DNA of 64,000 bases. Source: Kitasatospora sp. NBC_01246. GTDB taxonomy: Bacteria; Actinomycetota; Actinomycetes; Streptomycetales; Streptomycetaceae. Shown piece after piece: positions 9,196 through 18,146 of the stretch; within the stretch, counting starts at the first letter, position 1; each line of letters opens with the position of its first letter. The DNA is taken from NCBI RefSeq assembly GCF_036226505.1, contig NZ_CP108484.1, positions 2,728,001-2,792,000 on the forward strand. Reading direction: 5' to 3'. The notes beneath the pieces were generated by a model. That model was not told the origin of the DNA. It made no database searches and worked only from the letters and a program-made list of their open reading frames with translations. The translations under genes were made by a program, and so were the position numbers.

Positions 9196-10239
9196 TCAGG
9201 TGCCGGAGCCGGAGCCGCTGCCGTCCTGCTTGATGCCCTTGAGGATCTGGTCGAGCACGGTGGGATCGGGTGCGCCCGCGGCGTCGTCGACCCCGCCCTC
9301 GAAGGCCACGAAGCCACCGCCCTTGGCCGGGACGGCCGCCAGCAGGATGTAGCCCTTGGTGCCGTCCGAGGTGGTGATGTGCCACCGCACCGCGTAGCCG
9401 GAGACGCCCGCCACGGTGGTGTTGGCGGAGCCCGCGTCGGTGTGCGAGGTGATCCCGGTGAAGATCGCCGCCGCGTAGGTGGGCATCGCCGCCTCCGCCG
9501 CCGCCCGGGCCGAGGCTCCCGAGATGGTGTCCTTCTCCACCGAGAACTGGCCCCTGATGCAGGAGCCGCCGCTCGGGCAGGTGTAGCGGCCGCTGCCCAG
9601 GAAGACCGTCGAGTGCGTGGTGTCGGTCTGCGAGTCCCAGCCCTGGAAGATCGGCACCGTGATGGAGTGCTGGGCGTCCGCGGCGGTGTCCTTGACCACC
9701 GGCACCGGCGGCAGGCTGGGGGCCGGCGTGGGCGTGGGCGCGGGTGTGCGCGTGGTCGGGCCGGGGCTCGGCGTCCGGCTCGGGGTGTCGGTGACGGTGA
9801 CCGTCGGCACCGGCTCCGGGTCGGCCTTGGGATCGCCGCCGCTGTTGAGGGCGATCGCGGCGACCACGCCGACCACGGCCAGCACGCCGACCACGATCCC
9901 CACGACCGCGCCCGGCTTCATCCGGCCGGGCGGCGGCGGCGACGGCGGATAGCCGCCCTGCGGGTAGCCGTAGGCCTGCTGGTCCGGCGTCGGGTAGCCG
10001 TAGCCGGGCGTGCCCTGCTGGGGCGCGCCGTAGCCGTACGCGGGCGGCGGGGAGACGGGGGCGGGCTGCTGCGGGGTCTGCCAGGAGACCTGGGTCGGGG
10101 CGTCGGCGAGCCCGCCGCCGCCCGCCTGGAGAGGGCGGACGTCGCTGGTCCAGGCGTTGCCGTCCCACCAGCGCTCATGACCGGGCGTGCCGTCCGCACC
10201 CGGTACCGGGTACCACCCGGGAGGCGTCGAGTTGCTCAC
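9196..10239 (-). CDS. DUF2510 domain membrane protein with proline-rich linker
   Basis: The 347-aa protein begins with a DUF2510 motif (STPPGWYPVPGADGTPGHERWWDG) at about residues 4-30. A Pro/Gln/Tyr/Gly-rich cytosolic region (YGYPQGGYPPSPPPP) follows, then one membrane segment ([20 protein letters not shown]), a Pro/Thr-rich extracellular stalk and a C-terminal extracytoplasmic domain of about 150 residues. That domain contains YTCPSGGSC, a possible disulfide loop. The layout is common in actinobacterial single-pass proteins of unknown role. GTG 10239 is chosen because DUF2510 proteins normally start just before the PGW motif and a -10-like TACCGT lies 6 nt upstream. Confidence 0.85.
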   Translation of the reverse strand: MSNSTPPGWYPVPGADGTPGHERWWDGNAWTSDVRPLQAGGGGLADAPTQVSWQTPQQPAPVSPPPAYGYGAPQQGTPGYGYPTPDQQAYGYPQGGYPPSPPPPGRMKPGAVVGIVVGVLAVVGVVAAIALNSGGDPKADPEPVPTVTVTDTPSRTPSPGPTTRTPAPTPTPAPSLPPVPVVKDTAADAQHSITVPIFQGWDSQTDTTHSTVFLGSGRYTCPSGGSCIRGQFSVEKDTISGASARAAAEAAMPTYAAAIFTGITSHTDAGSANTTVAGVSGYAVRWHITTSDGTKGYILLAAVPAKGGGFVAFEGGVDDAAGAPDPTVLDQILKGIKQDGSGSGSGT

Positions 10240-10245
10240 GGCCGT

Positions 10246-10251
10246 ACGGTA
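10246..10251 (-). promoter_or_regulatory. -10-like hexamer, probable leaderless DUF2510 gene
   Basis: TACCGT lies 6 nt before GTG 10239 and there is no ribosome binding site. Confidence 0.45.
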
Positions 10252-10415
10252 CCCGGCGCGGCACTGCTCCAGACAGGTTGGGTTTGTCACGAGTCTGCAC
10301 CACCCCGGGGACCCTGATCTGACGTCCCGTCAGCGACTCGGGCCCCGGGAGGCGGCACGCGACCCACCCGCCGCGCCGGAGGGGGCGACGGGCGACCCGC
10401 CAGGCGCGGGAGGGC

Positions 10416-10449
10416 GGAGCGCGGGGTCAGCCGGAGCGCGGGGTCAGCC
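10416..10449. repeat. tandem 17-bp direct repeat
   Basis: GGAGCGCGGGGTCAGCC occurs twice back to back (10416-10432, 10433-10449), with a degenerate third copy running into the stop codon of the GNAT gene. No function is assigned. Confidence 0.8.
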
Positions 10450-10464
10450 GAGCGGCGCGCGGGG

Positions 10465-10962
10465 TCACCCCAGCAGTGAACGGGCCATCCAGATGTCGTC
10501 CACGTACCGGCCGTCGATCAGGAACTCCTCGGCGAGCGAACCCTCGACCACGAAGCCGCAGGCCTCGTAGAGGCGGCGGGCCGGGGCGTTGTGCCCGAGC
10601 ACCCGCAGGGTGATCCGGCGCGCCCCCTGCTCCGCGGCGGCCGCACAGCCCGCCTCCACCAGCGCCCGGCCGACGCCCCGGCCGCGGGCCCCGGCGGAGA
10701 CCGCCAGCCCCTGGATCTGCCGCACGTGCCCGTTACTGGCCAGCGGGGTGGGCGGAACCACCCGGATGTAGCCGACGATCCGGCCGCCCAGCAGGGCGAG
10801 CAGGAACTGGTCCGGGGTGTGGCGCTCGTCGAACACGGTGTCCCCCTCGGCCGGCTGCGGGGCGACGTCGCTCTGCCAGGACCAGGCGGCCCGGTTGAGC
10901 GCGGAGAGTTCCTTCTCGTCCTCGGTCTGCGCGGGACGGATGATCAGATCTTCGGCGTGCAT
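10465..10962 (-). CDS. GNAT family N-acetyltransferase
   Basis: The 165-aa protein has the acetyl-CoA binding signature IQGLAVSAGARGRGVGRALV (motif A, RGRGVGRAL) in mid-protein and the typical C-terminal LRVLGHNAPARRLYEACGF (motif B). It acetylates an unknown small-molecule or protein amine. There is no membrane segment. ATG 10962 is preferred over the in-frame ATG 10971 because TAGCAT lies exactly 7 nt upstream of it with no ribosome binding site. It is divergent from the epimerase gene, 73 bp apart. Confidence 0.88.
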   Translation of the reverse strand: MHAEDLIIRPAQTEDEKELSALNRAAWSWQSDVAPQPAEGDTVFDERHTPDQFLLALLGGRIVGYIRVVPPTPLASNGHVRQIQGLAVSAGARGRGVGRALVEAGCAAAAEQGARRITLRVLGHNAPARRLYEACGFVVEGSLAEEFLIDGRYVDDIWMARSLLG

Positions 10963-10969
10963 GCGCGCC

Positions 10970-10975
10970 ATGCTA
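10970..10975 (-). promoter_or_regulatory. -10-like hexamer, probable leaderless GNAT gene
   Basis: TAGCAT lies 7 nt before ATG 10962. It shares a 73-bp divergent promoter region with the epimerase gene. Confidence 0.45.
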
Positions 10976-11023
10976 GTCAGCCGCGCCCGGGGTGGATACG
11001 GAGTTCCGGCCGCCGGAAACTGC

Positions 11024-11029
11024 GAGGAT
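11024..11029 (+). promoter_or_regulatory. -10-like hexamer, probable leaderless epimerase gene
   Basis: GAGGAT lies exactly 6 nt before ATG 11036. The GAGG could alternatively serve as a closely spaced ribosome binding site. Confidence 0.35.
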
Positions 11030-11035
11030 GGGCCC

Positions 11036-11941
11036 ATGCGCATCGCGGTCACAGGATCCACGGGATTGATCGGCTCGACACTCGTCCGCTCGCTGCTGGC
11101 CGACGGCCACGAGGTGGTCCGGCTGGTCCGGCACCGCTCCAGAACCGGTCCGCGGCCGGACGGGACGACGGCGATCGGCTGGAACCCGCTGCTGGGCCAG
11201 GTGGACCGGGCCGGGCTGGCCGGCGTCGAGGCGGTGGTGCACCTGGCGGGCGCCGGGGTCGGCGACCGCCGCTGGACCGACGCGTACAAGCGCGAGATCC
11301 GGGAGAGCCGGGTGCTCGGCACCGAGACGCTGGCCGTCGCGATGGCCGAACTCGACAAGCCGCCCCGGGTCTTCGTCAGCGCCTCGGCCGTCGGCTACTA
11401 CGGCCAGACCGGCGACCGGGTGATCGACGAGGACTCGCCCGCCGGGGACGACTTCCTCGCCGAGGTCTGCGTCGAGTGGGAGGCCTCCGCGCGGCCCGCC
11501 GAACGGGCCGGGATCCGGGTGGTCCACCCGCGCACCGGGCTGGTGCTCTCGGCCGCGGGCGGGGCCGGCGACCGGCTCTTCCCGCTGTTCCGCCTGGGGC
11601 TCGGCGGGCGGCTCGGCGACGGCCGGCAGTACTGGAGCTTCATCTCACTGGCGGACGAGGTCGCCGCACTGCGGTTCCTGATCGACCGCGACGACCTGAG
11701 CGGCGCGTTCAACCTCAGCGCGCCGGAGCCGGTCACCAACGCCGAGCTGACGGCGGCGCTCGGCCGGGTGCTGAAGCGGCCGACGCCGTTCCCGGTGCCG
11801 GAGGCGGCGCTCAAGACGGTGCTGGGCGAGCTGGCCGTCGAGGTGACCGGCAGCCACCGGGTGGTACCGCGGCGGCTGCTGGAGGCCGGCTTCCGCTTCG
11901 AGCACCCGGACGTGGACTCGGCGGTGCGGGCGGCACTGTAG
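11036..11941 (+). CDS. TIGR01777-family epimerase/SDR (YfcH/SulA-like)
   Basis: The 301-aa extended SDR protein opens with the Rossmann motif MRIAVTGSTGLIGSTLVRSL. VVHLAGAGVGDRRWTDAYK, VFVSASAVGYYGQTGD (Tyr-rich active-site region) and the C-terminal RRLLEAGFRFEHPDVDSAV (DUF1731-like tail) follow. These are hallmarks of the TIGR01777 NAD(P)-binding epimerase family, whose substrate is unknown. The length is normal. A small hairpin follows the stop. Confidence 0.9.
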   Translation: MRIAVTGSTGLIGSTLVRSLLADGHEVVRLVRHRSRTGPRPDGTTAIGWNPLLGQVDRAGLAGVEAVVHLAGAGVGDRRWTDAYKREIRESRVLGTETLAVAMAELDKPPRVFVSASAVGYYGQTGDRVIDEDSPAGDDFLAEVCVEWEASARPAERAGIRVVHPRTGLVLSAAGGAGDRLFPLFRLGLGGRLGDGRQYWSFISLADEVAALRFLIDRDDLSGAFNLSAPEPVTNAELTAALGRVLKRPTPFPVPEAALKTVLGELAVEVTGSHRVVPRRLLEAGFRFEHPDVDSAVRAAL

Positions 11942-11960
11942 CGGCGGGGCGGCGTCGCGG

Positions 11961-11983
11961 CGGCTCCGCGAGTGGCGGAGCCG
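11961..11983 (+). terminator. hairpin after the epimerase gene
   Basis: CGGCTCCGC and GCGGAGCCG form a perfect 9-bp stem with a 5-nt loop, 20 nt after the stop codon. Confidence 0.6.
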
Positions 11984-12055
11984 TCGCGGCGGTGCGGTGC
12001 GGTCGCGGTGGTGCCGTGCGGTCGCGGCGGTGCGGTGCGGTCGCGGTGGTGCCGT
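11984..12055. repeat. 34-bp direct repeat, two perfect copies
   Basis: The 34-bp segment 11984-12017 recurs unchanged at 12022-12055, separated by GCGG (period 38 bp). It is composed of GCGGT/CGCGG runs and lies immediately after the epimerase terminator. Confidence 0.8.
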
Positions 12056-12514
12056 CGCCGCGGGGCGGCATGGCGGCGGCCGCTCCGGGCGGCCGCGGGG
12101 TGCGCGCGGAGCGGGCGCGTCCGGTAGGGCGCCTGCGGTAGGCCGAGTGGTCCGGGCGCGGATGCCCCGCCCGGGCCGCCCGCGTACGCCCGCTACGGCA
12201 TCAGCCCTGGCCGGGGGCATATGCCGAGCGGGGGTCGGGCGGGGCTCCGGGAGGGGGCGCACGGGAGCACGAACCAGGCGCGCCGCACGCCCCTGGTGAC
12301 GGTGCGCGCCCGTGGAGCCCGAACCGGACCACTTGCGGGCACCGTGTGTGACCGCGCCCCCACCGCATGCTGTCGAACCCTCCCCGGGACCCGGATAGGG
12401 CCCGGTGTGCTTGTCTGACGCTCGTACTGACTGGGCATCACACCGTCGGACCGTGTCCCGGCACCCCGCTGCCTGCGTCGGCCGAAGCTCCGGGACCAGG
12501 GAGGGAGCACGCCA
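12056..12514. other. long intergenic region before the FAD oxidoreductase gene
   Basis: No gene can be supported in these 459 bp. The first part is low-complexity G/C sequence continuing from the repeats. The last 150 bp are more balanced and presumably hold the promoter of the gene at 12515, which has a strong GAGGGAG ribosome binding site. Confidence 0.35.
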
Positions 12515-13846
12515 GTGCCCACATACGACTTCACCCGCCGCACCCGCCGACAGTCCGATCCGGACGTCGTCGTGGTGGGGGCCGGACTCGCGGGCCTGGC
12601 CGCCGCCCGCGCGCTCACCGGCTACGGCCTGACCGTCCAGGTCCTGGAGGCCTCGGGCCGGATCGGCGGCCGGATGGCCACCCGCGAGCTGGACGGCTTC
12701 CGGCTCGACCACGGCAGCCAGTTGCTGAACACCGCGTACCCCGAGCTGAGCCGGGCGCTCGACCTGGACCGGCTCGGCCTGCACCCGCTCGCGCCCGGCG
12801 TGCTCGTGCACAGCGGGGGCCGCCGCTACCGCGCCGGGGACCCGCAGTTGACCGCCGCCCGCCAGGCGGCCTCGCGGGCCCCGCTGGGCAGTCCGCTGGA
12901 CAAGGCCCGGCTGGGCAGCTGGCTCAGCCGGCTGGCCGCCACCCCGGCCGGCCGACTGCAGGCCCGGCCGGAGACCACCACCGCCCGCGCGCTCGGCGAA
13001 CGCGGGCTCGCCCCGCGCACCGTCGACGGCTTCCTGCGGCCGCTGCTCGGCGCCCTGCTCAGCGATCCGGCCCTGGGCACCAGCAGCCGGATCGCCGACC
13101 TGGTGCTGCGCTGCTACGCGCGCGGCCGCCTCTGTCTGCCCGCCGACGGGATCGCGGCCGTCCCGGCCCAGGTGGCCGCCGCCCTGCCGGCCGACACCCT
13201 GCGGCCCGGCGTGCGGGTCACCTCGATCGCGGCCGACGGCGTGGAGACCGCCGACCACGGCCGGATCGGCGCCCAGGCCGTCGTGGTGGCGACCGACGCA
13301 CGCTCGGCCGCCGCGCTACTGCCCGGGCTGCGGCTGCCGGACTTCCACCCCGTCACGACCTTCTACCACGCGGCCGACCGGGCGCCGATCGGCGAGGCCG
13401 TCCTGCTGCTGGACGGCGACCGGCCGAACGGCCACCCGCCGCTGGTCTCGCACTCCCTGGTGCTCAGCGAGCTGCACCACTCGTACGCCCCGCCCGGGCA
13501 GGCCCTGATCGCCAGCACCGTGCTGGGGCGGCGCTCCTTCGACTCCGGCGGGCCCGCCGCGCTCGAACCCGCGGTGCGGGCCCGGCTGGCGGAGCTGTAC
13601 GGCGTCCCGACGAAGGGCTGGCAGTTCCTGAGCGTGCGCCACGTCCCGGACGCGGTGCCGGCCATGCCGCCGCCGCACAACAACCGCCGCCCGGTGCGCC
13701 TGCTGGCCGGGCTGTACGTCTGCGGCGACCACCGGGACACCAGCAGCGTCCAGGGCGCCCTGGTGTCGGGGCGGCGGGCGGCCCTGGCCGTGGCGCGGGA
13801 CCTCGGGCTGCCGGTCTCCGCCCGGGAGGCGGAGGCGGCGGCGTAA
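12515..13846 (+). CDS. NAD(P)/FAD-dependent oxidoreductase, amine-oxidase fold
   Basis: The 443-aa protein has the FAD dinucleotide-binding motif PDVVVVGAGLAGLAAARALTG at about residues 18-38, then VQVLEASGRIGGRMATREL (second FAD contact). The C-terminal GLYVCGDHRDTSSVQGALVSG is the usual flavin-contacting end of protoporphyrinogen-oxidase/phytoene-desaturase-like enzymes. Substrate is unknown. GTG 12515 is preceded by GAGGGAG. It stands alone between long gaps. Confidence 0.85.
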   Translation: MPTYDFTRRTRRQSDPDVVVVGAGLAGLAAARALTGYGLTVQVLEASGRIGGRMATRELDGFRLDHGSQLLNTAYPELSRALDLDRLGLHPLAPGVLVHSGGRRYRAGDPQLTAARQAASRAPLGSPLDKARLGSWLSRLAATPAGRLQARPETTTARALGERGLAPRTVDGFLRPLLGALLSDPALGTSSRIADLVLRCYARGRLCLPADGIAAVPAQVAAALPADTLRPGVRVTSIAADGVETADHGRIGAQAVVVATDARSAAALLPGLRLPDFHPVTTFYHAADRAPIGEAVLLLDGDRPNGHPPLVSHSLVLSELHHSYAPPGQALIASTVLGRRSFDSGGPAALEPAVRARLAELYGVPTKGWQFLSVRHVPDAVPAMPPPHNNRRPVRLLAGLYVCGDHRDTSSVQGALVSGRRAALAVARDLGLPVSAREAEAAA

Positions 13847-13950
13847 CACGCGGCCGCCGGGCTGCCGGGACGGCACGCCACGGCGTGCCAGTATGCCGAT
13901 ATGACCGCTAATCGGACGTTTTCCGTCCAGGACCCCGGGCCCCTCGCCCG

Positions 13951-15180
13951 GTGAGCGCCGACTGCCGGATCGACCCGCTCGCACTGATCCTGATCCCGGC
14001 CGCCGCCGTGGCCGCCCCGCTGCTGGCCGACCGGCTGCTGCGGTGGGTCGCCGTGCCCACGGTGGTGTTCGAGATCGTGCTCGGCGTCCTGATCGGCCCC
14101 GACGTCCTGGACTGGGCGCAGGTCGACGGGCTGGTCGACGCGCTCTCCGAGTTCGGACTGGCGATGCTGATGTTCCTGGCCGGTTACGAGATCGACTTCG
14201 CCAAGCTGCGCGGCGGCCCGCTGAAGCGGGCGGGCGCCGCGTGGCTGGTGTCCCTGGTGGTGGCCCTCGGCGTGGGCGCCATGGTCAACCGGGACCCGCT
14301 GAACGGCGCCTTCGCCGGGCTCGCGCTCACCACCACCGCGCTCGGCACCATCCTGCCGATCCTGCGCGACTCCGGGGAGCTGCCGACGCCGTTCGGCTCG
14401 CTGGTGATGGCCACCGGCGCGGTCGGCGAGTTCGGGCCGATCATCGCGGTCGCGATCCTGCTCAGCGGCAACAGCCCGGCCAGGACCGCCGTCATCCTGG
14501 CCGTCTTCGCGGTGATCACGACGGCCGCCGTCGGCTTCGCCCGGCGGCCCCGGCCGGACTGGGTGACCCGGCTGATCCGCCGCACCCTGCGCACCTCCGG
14601 CCAGTTCGCGATCCGCACGGTGATCCTGGTGCTGACCGCGATGGTGTCCGCCGCGGTCTGGCTCGACCTGGACATGCTGCTCGGCGCCTTCACCGCCGGG
14701 ATCGTCTCCCATCTGCTGCTGACCGACGTGCCCGAGGCCACGGAGGAGGTCATCGAGGCCAAGCTGGAGGGCATCGGCTTCGGCTTCCTCGTGCCGGTGT
14801 TCTTCGTGGTCAGCGGGATGAAGTTCGACCTGGAGGCGCTGCTCCGGGACCCGGGCGGCCTGCTGCTCGTCCCGGTGTTCCTGCTGCTGCTCCTGGCCGT
14901 GCGCGGACTGCCGGCGGCCCTCCTCGCCCCGATCGGGCTGGGCCGCCACGACCGGGCGGCGCTCGGCCTGTACGGCGCGACCGCGCTGCCGCTGGTCGTG
15001 GTGATCACCACGATCGAGGTGGACGCCGGGCACCTGCCGTCCTCCACCGCGGCCGCGCTGGTCGGCGCGGGCATGCTCTCCGTCCTGGCCTTCCCGCTGC
15101 TCGCCCAGCGGCTGCGCGGGAGCGCCCGCCCACCGGCCGCCGGGGGCGACCGGCAGCGGGTCAACGCCGAGAGCTGGTAG
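13951..15180 (+). CDS. cation:proton antiporter (Na+/H+ exchanger domain)
   Basis: The 409-aa membrane protein has about 11-12 hydrophobic segments, for example ALILIPAAAVAAPLLADRLL at the N-terminus, LAMLMFLAGYEIDF and VFLLLLLAVRGLPAALLAPI. The segment AGLALTTTALGTILPILRDSG and the loop ATGAVGEFGPIIAVAIL fit the CPA2-type Na_H_Exchanger core. It lacks a C-terminal TrkA-N domain, so it is the short membrane-only form. GTG 13951 is the first plausible start and no strong ribosome binding site precedes it. Confidence 0.85.
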   Translation: MSADCRIDPLALILIPAAAVAAPLLADRLLRWVAVPTVVFEIVLGVLIGPDVLDWAQVDGLVDALSEFGLAMLMFLAGYEIDFAKLRGGPLKRAGAAWLVSLVVALGVGAMVNRDPLNGAFAGLALTTTALGTILPILRDSGELPTPFGSLVMATGAVGEFGPIIAVAILLSGNSPARTAVILAVFAVITTAAVGFARRPRPDWVTRLIRRTLRTSGQFAIRTVILVLTAMVSAAVWLDLDMLLGAFTAGIVSHLLLTDVPEATEEVIEAKLEGIGFGFLVPVFFVVSGMKFDLEALLRDPGGLLLVPVFLLLLLAVRGLPAALLAPIGLGRHDRAALGLYGATALPLVVVITTIEVDAGHLPSSTAAALVGAGMLSVLAFPLLAQRLRGSARPPAAGGDRQRVNAESW

Positions 15181-15236
15181 CCGCCGCGGCGGGCCGGCCG
15201 CCGGGCCCGGCCGGGCGGCCCCGGCGCGGGCCGTCG

Positions 15237-17075
15237 TCAGATCACCCCCGCCTGGCGCGCCGTCTCCTCGAAGGCGCGGGCCACCGGACTGCCCCGGTAG
15301 GGGGTGAGCCGGCGGTGGAAGTCCCGGACGTACTCCAGCGAACGGGCCGAGCGCATCTCCCCGGCCGCCCGCAACGCGTCGGTGGCCATGGTGCACGCCT
15401 CGTCCAAGTCCCCCATGCCGAGCCGGGCGGTGGCCAGCACCATCCGGCAGAAGATCCGGCTGCGGGCGTAGGCGGGCGAGCGCAGCCGCAGGGACTTCTC
15501 GGCGTGCTGCGCCGCCGTCCGCCACTGCTGGAGGTCCCGGTAGCAGTGGGCGAACTCGTCGGAGAGCTGCGCTTCGTCGAAGTAGCGCGCCCAGGAGGGC
15601 AGTTCATCGCCGGCCCGGGCGCCGGCCAGGGCCCGCTCGGAGCGGACCAGGGCGGTGGTGCAGGAGCGGACGTCGCCCAGCAGGCCGTGGCCGCGCGCCT
15701 CGGCGGCGTGCAGCAGCGACTGCACGGTGGGCGGCACGGCGGTGCCCACGCCCTGCTGGGCGACCCGGGCCAGCTGGACCGCCTCCCGGCCGTGGCCCAG
15801 GTGGACGGCCTGCTGGCTCATCGTCACCAGGATGTAGCCGCCGAGCGCGCGGTCCCCGGCGGCCTGGGAGAGCCGCAGGGCCTGGACGAAGTAGCGCTGG
15901 GCCAGGCCGTGCGCGGCGATGTCGAAGGACGTCCAGCCGGCGAGCCTGGTCAGGTCGGCGACGGCCCCGAAGAGCGCCCGCCCGATCTGCTCGCCGTAGC
16001 GGCCGCGCAGCATCGGCTCGGCCTCGCTCTCCAGGTAGCGGACCAGCGCCTGGCGGGCGTGCCCGCCGCCGTAGGCGTGGTCCAGCGCGCGGAAGAGGTC
16101 CCCGACGGCGCGGATGGCGGCGATGTCGCCCCGGCCGACGCGCAGCGCGGGCCTCGGCTCGCGGGCCGGGTCGGTGTACGGCGGTTCGACGGCGGTCGGC
16201 GGCCGACGGCTCTGGGTCGGCACCCGGCCGAGCGCGGCGGCCGAGGCGGCCGGGGCCGGCGGTGCGCCGGCCCCGCCGCGGGCCGGGCGCGCGGGGGACG
16301 CTCCGGGCGCCGCAGCGCGCGCCTGGGGTGCGGACGGGCCGCCGGGCCCGGCCGGACCGCCGGGCGCCGGGGCGGCGGCGGTGTCCGGCCGGGGCAGCGT
16401 GGAGCCGTCCCGGGCGACCCGCTCGTCGGTGCGGCCGATCAGCCAGTCCCGGCTGGGGACGACCGGGCCGGCCGGGGTGAAGGCGATCCGGCGCAGCTCG
16501 GACTGCGGGCCGTTGTCCTTGCGCCACATGCTCGCCACGATGTCCACCGCCTCCTGCGGCGTCTCGGCGAACTCCAGGCCGGCGTAGACCGGGGCGCAGG
16601 CGTCCAGGCCGAGGTCCTGGGCGGTGAGGCGGCGGCCGAGCCGGCGGGTGAACACCTCGGCGATCAGCGCCGGGGTGGCCCCGCGCGGCTGCTGGCCGCG
16701 GAGCCAGCGGGTGACCGAGGTCTTGTCGTACCGCAGGTCCAGGCCGTGCTCCAGGCCGAGCTGGTCGACCCGGCGGGCCAGGCCGGCGTGCGAGAAGCCG
16801 GCCTCCTCGATCAGGGCGGCCAGCTGGCCGTTCTGCGGAGCCGGACCGGTGCTCACCGCGGCCGGTGGCGGGGCGGGCGCGGGTGCGACGGGCGCGTCCG
16901 CGGGCGCCGGGGCGCTCCGGTGCCGTGCGGTCGTGACCTGCGCGGGCAGCCGCATATCGTCGGCGGCCGGGGCCTCGGGGGCGTCCGGAAGGGCCCGGCC
17001 GACCGGACCTCGGTGCTGGTCGAGCGGGTCGAGCGGTCCGTACGCCGGGCTGTCGGTTGCAGGCCGTTGGGGCAT
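15237..17075 (-). CDS. large HTH/TPR-type transcriptional regulator (NsdA-like family)
   Basis: The 612-aa protein starts with a disordered Pro/Ala-rich region. A helix-turn-helix-like segment (LAALIEEAGFSHAGLARRVD ... YDKTSVTRWLRGQQPRGATP) covers about residues 83-135. A conserved middle part (QDLGLDACAPVYAGLEFAET, FTPAGPVVPSRDWLIGR) and a long helical C-terminal half with TPR-like repeats (for example HAEKSLRLRSPAYARSRIFC) follow. This architecture resembles Streptomyces developmental/antibiotic regulators of the NsdA type. That assignment is from family resemblance only. ATG 17075 lies within the disordered region and has no strong ribosome binding site, so the exact start is uncertain. 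Confidence 0.7.
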   Translation of the reverse strand: MPQRPATDSPAYGPLDPLDQHRGPVGRALPDAPEAPAADDMRLPAQVTTARHRSAPAPADAPVAPAPAPPPAAVSTGPAPQNGQLAALIEEAGFSHAGLARRVDQLGLEHGLDLRYDKTSVTRWLRGQQPRGATPALIAEVFTRRLGRRLTAQDLGLDACAPVYAGLEFAETPQEAVDIVASMWRKDNGPQSELRRIAFTPAGPVVPSRDWLIGRTDERVARDGSTLPRPDTAAAPAPGGPAGPGGPSAPQARAAAPGASPARPARGGAGAPPAPAASAAALGRVPTQSRRPPTAVEPPYTDPAREPRPALRVGRGDIAAIRAVGDLFRALDHAYGGGHARQALVRYLESEAEPMLRGRYGEQIGRALFGAVADLTRLAGWTSFDIAAHGLAQRYFVQALRLSQAAGDRALGGYILVTMSQQAVHLGHGREAVQLARVAQQGVGTAVPPTVQSLLHAAEARGHGLLGDVRSCTTALVRSERALAGARAGDELPSWARYFDEAQLSDEFAHCYRDLQQWRTAAQHAEKSLRLRSPAYARSRIFCRMVLATARLGMGDLDEACTMATDALRAAGEMRSARSLEYVRDFHRRLTPYRGSPVARAFEETARQAGVI

Positions 17076-17384
17076 AGTCAGTCAACACCTCTCGGACGCC
17101 GTACCGGCTCCACCAGCACTTCGGCTGCCTGTGGCGGCGCCCCCTGTCGGGAATCGGCGTGAATGTAGCGAGCATTCGGGCGCTATGGGCGGTTCTGACC
17201 GAGCAATCCTCCGAACGGGTGAAGCATCGGCGCCCATTGTGGGGAAGCCCGACCGGCACGGGTTTGGCCCGGGGCGGCCGAACCGCCGATCGGCCCTCGT
17301 AGCGGTGACCACCACAGGGCGCCCGGCCGCTGTGGTACGCCATCACATGGGAGCCGGGCCGACGACTTCCTACCGTTCTCGGCC
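17076..17384. other. divergent promoter region between regulator and bdhA-like gene
   Basis: No gene is visible in these 309 bp. It contains an imperfect inverted repeat (GGTTTGGCC at 17261, GGCCGAACC at 17276; one mismatch in 9 bp) and the -10-like TACCGT for the SDR gene. The inverted repeat is a candidate operator. Confidence 0.35.
17371..17376 (+). promoter_or_regulatory. -10-like hexamer of a probable leaderless SDR transcript
   Basis: TACCGT lies 8 nt before ATG 17385, with no ribosome binding site. Confidence 0.4.
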
Positions 17385-18146
17385 ATGGACACCACTTCAG
17401 CCCGCCCGCTCGAAGGCCGTACGGCCCTGGTCACCGGGGCCGCCTCGGGCATCGGCCGGGCCTGCGCCGAAGCCTTCGCGGAGGCCGGCGCCCGGGTCTA
17501 CGTCGTCGACCTCGCGGCCGCCCCGGCCCGGGAGCTCGCCGCGCGGATCGGCGGCGTGGCGCACGTCGCCGACCTCGCCGACCCGGAGGCGGTGGAGGCG
17601 CTGCCGGACGACGCCGACATCGTGGTCAACAACGCCGGTCTCCAGCACGTCGCGCCCGTCCACGAGTTCCCGATCGAGCGCTTCACCCTGATCCAGCGGG
17701 TGATGGTCGAGGCCCCGTTCCGCATCCTGCGCCGCACCCTGCCCCACATGTACGCGCGGGGCTGGGGGCGGGTGGTCAACATCTCCTCCGTGCACGGCCT
17801 GCGGGCCAGCGCCTTCAAGTCGGGCTACGTGACGGCGAAGCACGCCCTGGAGGGTCTGAGCAAGACGGTCGCGCTGGAGGGCGCGCCCCACGGCGTCACC
17901 AGCAACTGCGTCAACCCGGGGTACGTGCGCACCCCGCTGGTGGAGCGGCAGATCGCCGACCAGGCGCTCGCGCACGGCATCCGCGAGGACGAGGTGGTGG
18001 AGCAGATCATGCTCGACCGACCCGCCGTCAAGCGGCTGATCGAACCCGTCGAGGTGGCGCAGCTGGCCCTCTGGCTCTGCTCCGCGCACGCCTCCTACAT
18101 CACCGGCGCCAGCCTCCCCGTCGACGGCGGCTGGACGGCCCGCTGA
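17385..18146 (+). CDS. bdhA: 3-hydroxybutyrate dehydrogenase (SDR family)
   Basis: The 253-aa NAD(H)-dependent enzyme interconverts 3-hydroxybutyrate and acetoacetate. It shows the cofactor motif LVTGAASGIGRACAEAF, DIVVNNAGLQHVAPV and the catalytic Ser/Tyr/Lys in VVNISSVHGLRAS and SGYVTAKHALEGLSKTVALE. NCVNPGYVRTPLVERQI and the C-terminal ITGASLPVDGGWTAR match the 3-HBDH subgroup rather than generic SDRs. Its stop codon overlaps the next ATG by one base, so the transporter downstream is translationally coupled. A role in using 3-hydroxybutyrate or a similar acid is inferred. Confidence 0.85.
   Translation: MDTTSARPLEGRTALVTGAASGIGRACAEAFAEAGARVYVVDLAAAPARELAARIGGVAHVADLADPEAVEALPDDADIVVNNAGLQHVAPVHEFPIERFTLIQRVMVEAPFRILRRTLPHMYARGWGRVVNISSVHGLRASAFKSGYVTAKHALEGLSKTVALEGAPHGVTSNCVNPGYVRTPLVERQIADQALAHGIREDEVVEQIMLDRPAVKRLIEPVEVAQLALWLCSAHASYITGASLPVDGGWTAR

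Noticed and set aside
6605..10168. Very long minus-strand frame (over 1100 codons) opposite sucB
   Set aside because: It is the antisense shadow of the Ala-Pro-coding sucB and other genes. It encodes low-complexity Arg/Gly and has no recognisable domain.
12193..12618. 141-codon minus-strand frame upstream of the FAD oxidoreductase
   Set aside because: It overlaps the start of a real gene on the other strand and has Arg/Pro-rich shadow composition.
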